A DNA stretch of 64,000 bases from an uncultured Bacteroidales bacterium (GTDB lineage: Bacteria; Bacteroidota; Bacteroidia; Bacteroidales; UBA932): positions 113,367-177,366 of the forward strand of contig ONWU01000003.1 of assembly GCA_900321655.1 (NCBI GenBank). Reading direction: 5' to 3'. Positions 42,376 to 49,487 of this stretch are shown here, piece after piece. Each line of letters opens with the position of its first letter. Position 1 is the stretch's first letter. The notes under the pieces were generated by a model, which worked only from the letters and a program-made list of their open reading frames with translations, was not told where the DNA came from and did not search any database. The translations under genes were made by a program, and so were the position numbers.

Positions 42376-43350
42376 ATGGAAAAGGGACCTATCTCTCAAT
42401 TCATTACCCATCATTACCGTCATTTCAACGCTGCCTCGCTGGTAGACGCCGCCAAGGCCTACGAAGACCTCCTCAATAAGGGTGGCAAAATGTTTCTCGC
42501 CATGGCCGGTGCCATGAGTACCGCCGAACTGGGCCTCTCCCTGGCCGAAATGATCCGCCAGGACAAGATTGCCTTTGTCTGCTGCAGCGCCAACAACCTG
42601 GAAGAAGACATTATGAACCTGGTGGCCCACAGCCACTATTACAGGGTTCCCGGTTACAGAGACCTCACGCCCAAGCAGGAGCAGGAACTCCTGGACAACC
42701 ACTACAACCGTGTAACGGATACCTGCATCCCGGAAGAGGAAGCTTTCCGCCGTCTGGAAAAGCACCTCGTAGAGGTTTGGGACAAGGCCAAGGCCGAAGG
42801 CAAGAGATACCTTCCCTACGAGTTCATCTATCAGATGATCCGCAGCGGTGTCCTCGAGCAGTACTACGAGATCGATCCCAAGGACAGCTGGGTGGTCGCC
42901 GCCTGCGAGAAGAACATCCCCATCATCTGCCCCGCCTGGGAAGACTGCACCACCGGTAACATTTTCACCGCCCATGTCATCCGGGGAGAGTACGACCCCC
43001 ATATGGTTATCCAGGGCGTAGAGGTTATGATGTTCCTGGTAGACTGGTACAAGAAGAACAGCCAGGGCGCCGGCGTCGGTTTCTTCCAGATCGGCGGAGG
43101 TACCGCCGGAGACTTCCCCATCTGCTGCGTTCCTATGATGGAGCAGGATCTGGGCTGGACGGGTACTCCCCTCTGGGCGTATTTCTGCCAGATCTCAGAC
43201 TCCACCACTTCCTATGGTTCTTACTCCGGCGCTGTCCCCAACGAGAAAATCACCTGGGGCAAGCTGGCACCGGATACGCCCAAGTTCATCGTTGAGAGCG
43301 ATGCCACCATCGTAGCTCCGCTCATCTTCTCCTATGTTCTGGGCTGGTAA
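42376..43350 (+). CDS. Deoxyhypusine-synthase-family enzyme
   Basis: A 324-residue NAD-dependent polyamine-modifying enzyme of the DHS superfamily. Visible blocks are MEKGPISQFITHHYRHFNAASLVDAAKAYE, FLAMAGAMSTAELGLSLAEMI, CPAWEDCTTGNIF and GFFQIGGGTAGDFPICCVPMM. The lysine that forms the enzyme imine in DHS is conserved in NEKITWGKL. Bacteria have no eIF5A, so these homologues act on small polyamines (for example homospermidine-type products); which one is not readable here. I prefer the ATG at 42376 because family members begin at this point; 42325 adds 17 unconserved residues. The AraC-type gene overlaps its end by 17 bp. Confidence 0.85.
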   Translation: MEKGPISQFITHHYRHFNAASLVDAAKAYEDLLNKGGKMFLAMAGAMSTAELGLSLAEMIRQDKIAFVCCSANNLEEDIMNLVAHSHYYRVPGYRDLTPKQEQELLDNHYNRVTDTCIPEEEAFRRLEKHLVEVWDKAKAEGKRYLPYEFIYQMIRSGVLEQYYEIDPKDSWVVAACEKNIPIICPAWEDCTTGNIFTAHVIRGEYDPHMVIQGVEVMMFLVDWYKKNSQGAGVGFFQIGGGTAGDFPICCVPMMEQDLGWTGTPLWAYFCQISDSTTSYGSYSGAVPNEKITWGKLAPDTPKFIVESDATIVAPLIFSYVLGW

Positions 43351-43774
43351 GCATTCTTTCAAAGAAAACTTCAGGAGCCTGTTTCCCAAAAGAAAACAGG
43401 CTCCTTCTTTTTCTGTGCCTTCCCTTCCCGATCAGTGCCGGGAAGAGATCCAGGCCAAACTGCAAAGCTGGGTGCAGCAAAAAGGGTATCGGCAACCCGC
43501 CCAAACCCCTATGGAGGTTGCCTCCAGCATAGACATTCCCTATTCCTTATTATATAGGTATTTTCAGGACAGGCAGGAGGACTTCCGTTCCTGGCGGTCC
43601 CGGCTTCGGCTGCAGGAAGCCCTTCAACTGATGGAGGCCCATCCTTCCCTCCCCATTTCCGCCATCAGCCGGATGGCCGGCTTCTCCGACCGCAGCAATT
43701 TCTCCCACGTATTCAAACAGTCTGTCGGCCTTACTCCCGGGCAGTGGAAAAATAAATTGAAAAATTGTAAATAA
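43334..43774 (+). CDS. AraC-type helix-turn-helix regulator
   Basis: A 146-residue protein whose last 95 residues are a two-helix-turn-helix AraC/XylS DNA-binding domain: FRSWRSRLRLQEALQLMEAHPSLPISAISRMAGFSDRSNFSHVFKQSVGLTPGQWKNK. The first 50 residues are basic and low in structure, and there is no effector domain. It starts inside the end of the deoxyhypusine-synthase-family gene (17 bp overlap), so it is probably cotranscribed with it; the target is unknown. The family call is firm. Confidence 0.8.
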   Translation: MFWAGKHSFKENFRSLFPKRKQAPSFSVPSLPDQCREEIQAKLQSWVQQKGYRQPAQTPMEVASSIDIPYSLLYRYFQDRQEDFRSWRSRLRLQEALQLMEAHPSLPISAISRMAGFSDRSNFSHVFKQSVGLTPGQWKNKLKNCK

Positions 43775-43776
43775 AA

Positions 43777-43807
43777 TTTGCAATTTGAATTTTTCTTTTT
43801 ACCTTTG
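43777..43807 (+). promoter_or_regulatory. Promoter of the GntR/ABC operon
   Basis: TTTG at 43777-43780, exactly 19 bp, then TACCTTTG at 43800-43807. This is a full-consensus Bacteroidota promoter 34 bp before the ABC ATPase ATG. Confidence 0.75.
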
Positions 43808-43808
43808 C

Positions 43809-43832
43809 AGTGTACTAATGAACTAATACACT
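43809..43832. promoter_or_regulatory. Operator palindrome for the GntR/YtrA-type regulator
   Basis: Inverted repeat AGTGTA - 12 bp - TACACT placed directly after the -7 box, over the transcription start. Half-sites of this sequence are, as far as I recall, typical of YtrA-subfamily GntR proteins. The GntR gene at 45495 in the same operon is the obvious ligand, giving autoregulation. Confidence 0.75.
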
Positions 43833-43841
43833 ACAAAAGAT

Positions 43842-44666
43842 ATGATCCAAGTCAAAGATTTATCCTTCAACTACGGTTCCAAAAAGGTGCTCAAAAACAT
43901 CAGCATGGAACTTAAAGGAGGCAATATCTACGGCCTCCTGGGAGAAAACGGAGTAGGTAAGACCACCCTCCTCACCCTTCTGTGCGGCCTCAAAAAGCCC
44001 CTGACCGGCACCATCGACACGGACGGGCGTAATCCCTTCGACCGGCAGCCTTCCCTGCTGGCAGAACAGTTTTATCTGCCGGACGAGGTGAGCCCCGTGC
44101 GGTACAAGGCCATAGATTTCGGCCGGGAAAACGGCGCCCTCTGGCCCCGGTTCGATTTCAACAAGTATCTCGCCATTCTCACCGAGTTTGAAGTGGATTC
44201 CATCCAGCGGATGGATTCCATGAGCGCCGGCCAGCTCAAGAAAACCTGGATTGCCTTTGCCCTGGCCTGCAATGCCCGCCACTACTTTATGGATGAGCCT
44301 ACCAACGGGCTGGACATCCCTTCCAAGAGCCAGTTCCGCAAGGCCATTATGAAGTACACCTGCGAGGACAGCGCCATAGTCATCTCCACCCACCAGGTAA
44401 GGGACCTGGAAGAAATCATCGACCCCATCATCATCCTGGACAAGGAAGATGTTCTTTTGAACGCCAGCCTGGAAACCATTACCCGAAAGCTTTTCTTCGA
44501 CTATGGCAACCAGATCCACGCGGACGCCCTTTACCTGGAACACACGCCTTCCGGCGCCATCCAGGTGTATCCCAACAGCACCGGCGAAGAGTCCAAGGTG
44601 AACCTGGAAGCCCTCTTTAACGCCGTGCATTCCCACAAAGACATTATCAAAGCCCTGTTTGCCTAA
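43842..44666 (+). CDS. ABC transporter ATP-binding protein
   Basis: A 274-residue ATPase. Walker A is GLLGENGVGKTTLL near 32-45, the signature is MSAGQLKKTW near 128, Walker B is HYFMDEPTNGLD near 146-157, and the switch His is in ISTHQVRDLEEI. The C-terminal 60 residues are an accessory region found in YtrB-like ATPases. With the permease and the GntR regulator that follow, it forms a YtrA-type exporter operon, which in Firmicutes responds to cell-wall or antibiotic stress; the substrate is unknown here. Confidence 0.9.
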   Translation: MIQVKDLSFNYGSKKVLKNISMELKGGNIYGLLGENGVGKTTLLTLLCGLKKPLTGTIDTDGRNPFDRQPSLLAEQFYLPDEVSPVRYKAIDFGRENGALWPRFDFNKYLAILTEFEVDSIQRMDSMSAGQLKKTWIAFALACNARHYFMDEPTNGLDIPSKSQFRKAIMKYTCEDSAIVISTHQVRDLEEIIDPIIILDKEDVLLNASLETITRKLFFDYGNQIHADALYLEHTPSGAIQVYPNSTGEESKVNLEALFNAVHSHKDIIKALFA

Positions 44667-44678
44667 ACGCATTGCCCT

Positions 44679-45491
44679 ATGAAAAGTGAAGTGTTCAACG
44701 GTTCTCGTTTCTGGACCTATTTCAAATATGACCTTATGCAGATGTGGAGAAACCACGTCAAGGCAGCCATCCTCATCGGCTTTTCCGGCCTCATTCTCTA
44801 TGTCCTAGGCATTTCGTTCAACGCCCTTGTAGACAAAGTATGGCAGGCTCCCAATTTTACTGCCCGCGCCGTGGTATTTATGATAGCTGTATTTGCCCTG
44901 GAACTGTACCAGACCCGCACCTACGGCTACCTCACCAACCGGCGCAGAGGCGCCGCCTGGCTGATGGTTCCGGCCTCCGGCTTTGAAAAATGGCTTTCGA
45001 TGATGGTTATGACCCTGCTGGTGATTCCCGTTGCTTTCCTGTTCACCTATACCGCCATCGACGGCATCCTCTCCCTGGCAGATCCCACTTACGGCCCTAT
45101 GCTGCTGGGATCCTTCAAGGGTGCATTGCAGAAGGTGAGCGTCGCCCTGGCCCAGGCCAATGCAGAATACTCCACCACCTGGACGCTGGGTCTTTTCATC
45201 GTTCCTATGATTGCCAGCTATCTGTTAAACTTCCTGTATTTCCTCCTTTGCGGCATCTGCTTCCGCCGCAACAAGATTCTCTGGGCGTTCCTGATTATGT
45301 TTGGGGCCAGCATCCTCCTTTCTATGGGAATGACGGCTTTCGGCCTGAAGACCAACTACGATGTGGATGATCTGTGCAGTGCAGAAATTCAACTCCGGGC
45401 CATCCTGAACTGGACCAGCGCCATCACCTTCGCCATCAGTGCCTGCCTTGCCGGAGGTATCTATTACAGAATCAAAACTTTAAAGCATTAA
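44679..45491 (+). CDS. ABC-2-type permease
   Basis: A 270-residue integral membrane protein with about six hydrophobic segments (for example AAILIGFSGLILYVLGISFNALV, VVFMIAVFALELYQ, MMVMTLLVIPVAFLFTY, LGLFIVPMIASYLLNFLYFLLCGI, LWAFLIMFGASILLSMGM, ITFAISACLAGGIYY). It has no recognisable substrate motif. It is 12 bp after the ATPase and 3 bp before the GntR gene, so it is the membrane half of the same transporter. Confidence 0.82.
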   Translation: MKSEVFNGSRFWTYFKYDLMQMWRNHVKAAILIGFSGLILYVLGISFNALVDKVWQAPNFTARAVVFMIAVFALELYQTRTYGYLTNRRRGAAWLMVPASGFEKWLSMMVMTLLVIPVAFLFTYTAIDGILSLADPTYGPMLLGSFKGALQKVSVALAQANAEYSTTWTLGLFIVPMIASYLLNFLYFLLCGICFRRNKILWAFLIMFGASILLSMGMTAFGLKTNYDVDDLCSAEIQLRAILNWTSAITFAISACLAGGIYYRIKTLKH

Positions 45492-45494
45492 TAT

Positions 45495-45830
45495 ATGGAC
45501 TTCCACGGAGAAAAACCCATCTACCTGCAGATTGCGGATGTGTTCTGCGAGAACATCCTCTCCGGCAGTCTGAAGGCCGATGAAAGAATCCCCTCGGTGA
45601 GAGAATATGGAGCCGATATCGGGGTGAACCCCAATACGGTGATGCGGGTTTATGAGAAACTCACCGCCGACGGAATCATCTACAACAAACGTGGAATCGG
45701 CTATTTTGTATCGGCCGATGCCCGGGACAAGATTTTGGAGGCCCAGCGGGCAGACTTCCTGGAAAAAGAAGTACCTGCCATCAAACGAAAGATGGAGCTG
45801 CTGGGGCTGGACGCCAAGATATTCAACTAG
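45495..45830 (+). CDS. GntR-family (YtrA subfamily) transcriptional regulator
   Basis: A 111-residue regulator: an N-terminal winged helix-turn-helix (FHGEKPIYLQIADVFCENILSGSLKADERIPSVREYGADIGVNPNTVMRVYEKLTADGIIYNKRGIGYFV) and a short C-terminal helical tail of about 35 residues, the size that defines the YtrA subfamily with no ligand-binding domain. It closes the ABC operon and probably binds the palindrome at 43809-43832. Confidence 0.9.
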   Translation: MDFHGEKPIYLQIADVFCENILSGSLKADERIPSVREYGADIGVNPNTVMRVYEKLTADGIIYNKRGIGYFVSADARDKILEAQRADFLEKEVPAIKRKMELLGLDAKIFN

Positions 45831-45841
45831 TTAAACAAAAT

Positions 45842-45865
45842 AGAGGGGCTCTTACCAGCCCCTCT
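45842..45865. terminator. Bidirectional terminator hairpin
   Basis: AGAGGGGCT - 6 bp loop - AGCCCCTCT between the convergent GntR and dehydrogenase genes. It begins 11 bp after the GntR stop and includes the last codons of the dehydrogenase gene. Confidence 0.75.
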
Positions 45866-46778
45866 TGATGTTTTCGGCCATTTCGTGCGCCAGCCGGGCG
45901 CGTGCCTCCTTGGAGTACCACGCGATATGCGGCGAGAAAAGCAGGCGTTCGGGATGCACCAGATGCATCAGCGGACTTTCGGCCGGAAGCGGTTCCTTCA
46001 CATAGACATCCAGGGCGGCACCGGCGATAAGGCCTTCGTCCAGGGCACGGGCCAGGTCTTCCTCTACGGCAATGCCTCCCCGGCCGGTGTTTACCAGATA
46101 GGCGGTGGGCTTCATCTTCCGGAACTGCTCATAGCCTATCAGGCCGGCGGTTCTTTCGTTATAAGGGGCGTGGATGGAAATGACGTCTGAACGCTCCAGG
46201 AGTTCATCCAGACTTACGCAGGGATAATCCTTGCAATGACCGGTGCCGGAAGTGGAGAAATAGACAACCTCCATCCCGAAGGCCCGGGCGATGGCGGCCA
46301 CCTTCTGGCCGATGGCTCCCATACCCACTATGCCCAGCGTCTTGCCGGCAAGTTCGACAAAGGGATGGCGATAATCCACGTGGACAGGGTTTTTGCTGTA
46401 CTGTCCGGAGCGGACAAACTCCTGATAATGGAAAGCATGGCCCGCCAGGTTAAGGATATGCATCCAGGCGGTCTGGGCCACGGAATCCGTGGAATAGCCG
46501 GCCACATTGCGAACCACCACACCCCGCTTTTTGCAGAGTTCCACATCTATATTGTTGATACCTGTTCCGGCCTCACAGACCAGTTTCAGCCGGGGAGCGG
46601 CATCCAGGAAGGCCTGGTCCACCACTACTTTGTTGAGAAGGACCACATCGGCGTCCTTTACCCTTTCGCGGGCCTCCTGGGCCGTAGAGCTGGGATAGGA
46701 AGTAAAATCACCCAGAGCAGCAATTTCCTCCAGGGACACATCTCCCATGGAGATGGCATCTAAAAATACAATTTTCAT
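45852..46778 (-). CDS. D-2-hydroxyacid dehydrogenase (glycerate/hydroxypyruvate reductase type)
   Basis: A 308-residue NAD(P)-dependent enzyme. The Rossmann motif is GIVGMGAIGQKVAAIARAFG near 148-167; catalytic Arg lies in NTGRGGIAVEEDLARAL, Glu in LDVYVKEPLP and His in FSPHIAWYSKEAR. The early LLNKVVVDQAFLDAAPRLKLVCEAGTGINNIDVELCKKRG is typical of the HprA group that reduces hydroxypyruvate or related keto acids. A TACTTTTG box lies 5 bp before the ATG. It is divergent from the gene at 46821. Confidence 0.88.
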   Translation of the reverse strand: MKIVFLDAISMGDVSLEEIAALGDFTSYPSSTAQEARERVKDADVVLLNKVVVDQAFLDAAPRLKLVCEAGTGINNIDVELCKKRGVVVRNVAGYSTDSVAQTAWMHILNLAGHAFHYQEFVRSGQYSKNPVHVDYRHPFVELAGKTLGIVGMGAIGQKVAAIARAFGMEVVYFSTSGTGHCKDYPCVSLDELLERSDVISIHAPYNERTAGLIGYEQFRKMKPTAYLVNTGRGGIAVEEDLARALDEGLIAGAALDVYVKEPLPAESPLMHLVHPERLLFSPHIAWYSKEARARLAHEMAENIKRGW

Positions 46779-46783
46779 AGCTG

Positions 46784-46791
46784 CAAAAGTA
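46784..46791 (-). promoter_or_regulatory. -7 box for the 2-hydroxyacid dehydrogenase
   Basis: TACTTTTG on the minus strand, 5 bp from the start codon, implying a leaderless or near-leaderless transcript. On the opposite strand TATATTTA at 46804-46811 is a near match serving the gene at 46821. Confidence 0.45.
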
Positions 46792-46820
46792 ATAGAAAAT
46801 TTGTATATTTACCACTCGTA

Positions 46821-47351
46821 ATGGCAAGTGTAAAGGAAATATTGGCCCGGATAGACGAAAAGGCTCCTTACTCGATGGTTCTGGAAGCCAGCGTGAGGGA
46901 CTACTGCGTGCTGGCCCTGCAGTTCCTGCGGGAAGAGGCAGATTTCAGCCGGTATTTTGAGTCTTCCCTGCCCAATCCCTTCCCCTGCATGGAGAAAGAG
47001 CTTCAGGAGCAGAGACACGCCCGGGAGCGTTACTGCGTCCAGTTGTATGCTCCTTCCGAAGAAGCCCTGCTGGCCGATGCCATAGCAGACCTCGCCTTCG
47101 CCCAGTCCCAGCGGCTCACCCTGGCCACTCCCGCTACTCCCCAGGCCGATGACCGGGAAAGGGCCTGCGTGTATATCACGGCCGTATACACCCTTTTTGC
47201 CCTGGCTCTCCACTCAAGGACAGACTTCGCCGTCCTTTTCCTGGAAGCCTGGGACAATTTCAACGAATTCGCCAGCGCCCGCACCATTCGGAAGCACTAC
47301 GACCGCAGCTGGAACAGCCGCTACGATCCCCTGTTTTATCCCCTGGGTTAA
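46821..47351 (+). CDS. Uncharacterised protein
   Basis: A 176-residue soluble, mostly helical protein of no family I recognise. It has no signal peptide or membrane segment. It contains several aromatic and charged positions suggesting a folded helical bundle (PYSMVLEASVRDYCVLALQFLREEADFSRYFESS; ACVYITAVYTLFALALHSRTDFAVLFLEAWDNFNEFASART). It stands alone between a divergent dehydrogenase and a convergent HAD phosphatase, with whose end it overlaps by 4 bp. Codon use is like its neighbours, so it is a real gene. Confidence 0.65.
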   Translation: MASVKEILARIDEKAPYSMVLEASVRDYCVLALQFLREEADFSRYFESSLPNPFPCMEKELQEQRHARERYCVQLYAPSEEALLADAIADLAFAQSQRLTLATPATPQADDRERACVYITAVYTLFALALHSRTDFAVLFLEAWDNFNEFASARTIRKHYDRSWNSRYDPLFYPLG

Positions 47352-47998
47352 TCCAGTACGGAAAGAAGCTGGGAGAAACGGTCAAAGACGTAATCGGCCC
47401 CGGCGGCCTTCAGGTCTTCCGGGCTGGAATTGCCGTATGTAAAGCCCACCGTCCGGGCTCCGGCCCTGGCTCCCATCAGAATATCCACGGGCATATCCCC
47501 TACCATCAAGGCTTCATCGGCCCGGTAGCCTGTTGCGCGAAGAGTCTGCAATACCGGTTCCGGGTCGGGTTTTGCCTTCTTCACATTATCGGCCCCCAGC
47601 ACATACTGAAACAGCGGGGCGATGCCCATATTCCTAAGGAAATCGTTGAGCGAGGAGGAGTGACGGGAAGAGGCCACGGTCATAACGTAGCCCCTTTCAT
47701 GCAGCGTATCCAGCGTTTCCTTGACTTCCGGGAACAGGCCGGGGACAATCTGGGTTTTCAGGACGTCGAAGATTCTGCGATAAGTGGCGCACCACTCCGG
47801 CAATGCTTCTTCCGGCAGTTCCGGGAACAGGGTCTGGATGCATTTTTCCAGCGGCAGGCCGATGGTTTTGCTGATGGCTTCCTCGTCCCTGACGGGATAG
47901 TTCATCGCCTTCATGGCCTCCTGGTTGGTACGGATGATGAGTTCGTGTGTATCGGCCAGCGTTCCGTCAAAATCAAATATGATAATCTTTGTCTTCAT
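47348..47998 (-). CDS. HAD-superfamily hydrolase (phosphoglycolate phosphatase-like)
   Basis: A 216-residue HAD phosphatase. Motif I is IIFDFDGTLADTHEL at residues 6-20, the cap helix contains ETIGLPLEKCIQTLFPELP-like sequence, motif II is MTVASSRHSSS, and the Lys of motif III and the acidic pair of motif IV are in KKAKPDPEPVLQTL and ALMVGDMPVDILMGARAGARTVGFTYG. It fits the Gph/PgmB/YjjG group. The ATG at 47998 is 10 bp from a TATCTTTG box and gives the normal family start; the longer frame from 48181 has no support. Confidence 0.88.
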   Translation of the reverse strand: MKTKIIIFDFDGTLADTHELIIRTNQEAMKAMNYPVRDEEAISKTIGLPLEKCIQTLFPELPEEALPEWCATYRRIFDVLKTQIVPGLFPEVKETLDTLHERGYVMTVASSRHSSSLNDFLRNMGIAPLFQYVLGADNVKKAKPDPEPVLQTLRATGYRADEALMVGDMPVDILMGARAGARTVGFTYGNSSPEDLKAAGADYVFDRFSQLLSVLD

Positions 47999-48008
47999 TT
48001 TCGAAGCG

Positions 48009-48016
48009 CAAAGATA
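48009..48016 (-). promoter_or_regulatory. -7 box for the HAD phosphatase
   Basis: TATCTTTG on the minus strand, 10 bp before the ATG at 47998. Confidence 0.5.
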
Positions 48017-48035
48017 CGCATTTTTGTCAAATGCC

Positions 48036-49319
48036 CTAGGCCAGATCGCTCTCCTGCGTCTCCACAGACAGTCCCAGGGACTGCAGCCGGGCCAGGAAAG
48101 CCTGCTCAAAACGGCTGCTGACAATCTTCCGGGTAAGGTGGATATAAAGCTTACCGTTGTATCCCAGGCAAGAAACGGCACCGCTGTTTCCCCGCTGACG
48201 GCCCAGCGAGAAATCTATATCCTGGATATAGGGGAACAGGGCCGAAGGAACATCCAGGTTCCCCATATTGGAAAGAGTCTGGGAGACAAAGCGGTCTCCG
48301 TGCAGGAGATTGATCAGATCGATGATGGGGTGCTTGATCTTAAGGGGCAGGAGCCGCACAATCAGCATCTCTTCCAGGGCCACGTTGGCGGCAATCTTGG
48401 ATTCCAGCCTGTCCTGCTGCATATCGTACGCTTTCTGTTCCCGGATGGCCTTCACCAGTTCCGGGAAAGAGTAATAGCCGTCCTTTACGTCCACGCCCAG
48501 GTTCACGTAAGAAGAGAAGTTGCGGACGGTCCGGCTGCCGTAAAAGGGCCTCAAGTTCACGGGAACGGATACTTTGAGCACCGAGCGTTTGCGGCGCGCC
48601 CCGTCCCTGCGGTGTTCCTCCTGGAGCGCCCAGATCATGGCGGCGGTCAGGAATTCGGTCACCGTGCAGCTGTACTGGCGGCACAGCCTCTTCACATCTT
48701 CGGAAGACACCACCATCCGGACATCTTTGATGGCCGAATCGGGCAGGGCATCTCCCTGAATATGGTATGCGTCCACATTCTTCTCCAGCTTGCCATTCCG
48801 GCCGCTGAAAACAGACTTGAAACTGTCCTCTACCTCGGCATACACCGGATGGTCCTTGGGATCCAGCACCAGCTGGTTATACGGAATCTCCACTCCGCAG
48901 CGGCGGCGGAGGTATTCACCGGTCAGAGTCATCATGAAGGTCATGGCGCCGGTACCATCGGCCAGGGCGTGGAAAACATCCAGATAGATGCAGCATCGGC
49001 GGGCACTAACGCGATACAGAAGACCGTCCTGGTCTTCGAAACGAAAATCCTTCAGCGGCTTCAGGCCCCTCACCTCCGGCTTCACCGGACAACGGTCCAA
49101 ATACCACCAGAAGGCACCGGCCTTGAGCGTGCAGCGGAACGTAGGGATGCGTTCGGCCACACGCAGAAGGGCTTCTTGCAGAAGGGTAATGTCTACTACC
49201 TCTTTAAGGGTTACTTTGATTCGATACAGGGAGCTGTACTGCTTGGACATGGATGCCGGATAGATATTGGCAGCGTTGTCCAACTTCAGACGAGCGGGGA
49301 TGGAAGCTATCATTGCCAT
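48036..49319 (-). CDS. Stand-alone condensation/alcohol-acyltransferase-like protein
   Basis: A 427-residue member of the CAT/condensation superfamily. The active-site motif HxxxDG is H117-A-L-A-D121-G122 in LDVFHALADGTGAMTF, and the second-half landmark NLRPFYGSRTVRNFSSYVNLGVDVKDG corresponds to the bridge region of condensation domains. No carrier or adenylation domain is attached. It shares its fold and motif with the first domain of the fusion at 3040. I choose the ATG at 49319 because a TACCTTTG box lies at 49345-49352, inside the longer open frame from 49379. The acyl donor and acceptor are unknown; the AMP-ligase/ACP pair at 9170-10914 is a candidate donor system. Confidence 0.75.
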   Translation of the reverse strand: MAMIASIPARLKLDNAANIYPASMSKQYSSLYRIKVTLKEVVDITLLQEALLRVAERIPTFRCTLKAGAFWWYLDRCPVKPEVRGLKPLKDFRFEDQDGLLYRVSARRCCIYLDVFHALADGTGAMTFMMTLTGEYLRRRCGVEIPYNQLVLDPKDHPVYAEVEDSFKSVFSGRNGKLEKNVDAYHIQGDALPDSAIKDVRMVVSSEDVKRLCRQYSCTVTEFLTAAMIWALQEEHRRDGARRKRSVLKVSVPVNLRPFYGSRTVRNFSSYVNLGVDVKDGYYSFPELVKAIREQKAYDMQQDRLESKIAANVALEEMLIVRLLPLKIKHPIIDLINLLHGDRFVSQTLSNMGNLDVPSALFPYIQDIDFSLGRQRGNSGAVSCLGYNGKLYIHLTRKIVSSRFEQAFLARLQSLGLSVETQESDLA

Positions 49320-49344
49320 TTTATTCGTTTTCCTTGGTTTGGTG

Positions 49345-49352
49345 CAAAGGTA
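49345..49352 (-). promoter_or_regulatory. -7 box for the condensation-type gene
   Basis: TACCTTTG on the minus strand, 25 bp before the ATG at 49319. A TTTG 24 bp further upstream (complement of 49377-49380) is a loosely spaced -33 candidate. Confidence 0.5.
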
Positions 49353-49380
49353 AAGGCTTCCATCGGGCCGATAAAACAAA

Positions 49381-49478
49381 TGTCACCTGTGACGGGCACA
49401 AGTGACAAAAACAAGCATTTTGGGACGAAATATCCCGTTTTGGGACGAATGAACGGGCTTTCCGCCATTCGTCCCAAA
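49381..49478. other. Gap of 168 bp after icd with two hairpins and a repeated decamer
   Basis: Two inverted repeats are seen. TGTCACCTGTG pairs with GCACAAGTGACA-type sequence at 49381-49407 (11 bp stem with one mismatch). TTTGGGACGAATG at 49438-49450 pairs perfectly with CATTCGTCCCAAA at 49466-49478. TTTTGGGACGAA also occurs as a direct copy near 49419-49430, so the decamer appears three times within 60 bp. The 13 bp perfect stem may end the cit-acn-icd transcript; the repeated decamer may be a binding site. Confidence 0.6.
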
Positions 49479-49487
49479 CGAAAAAAA

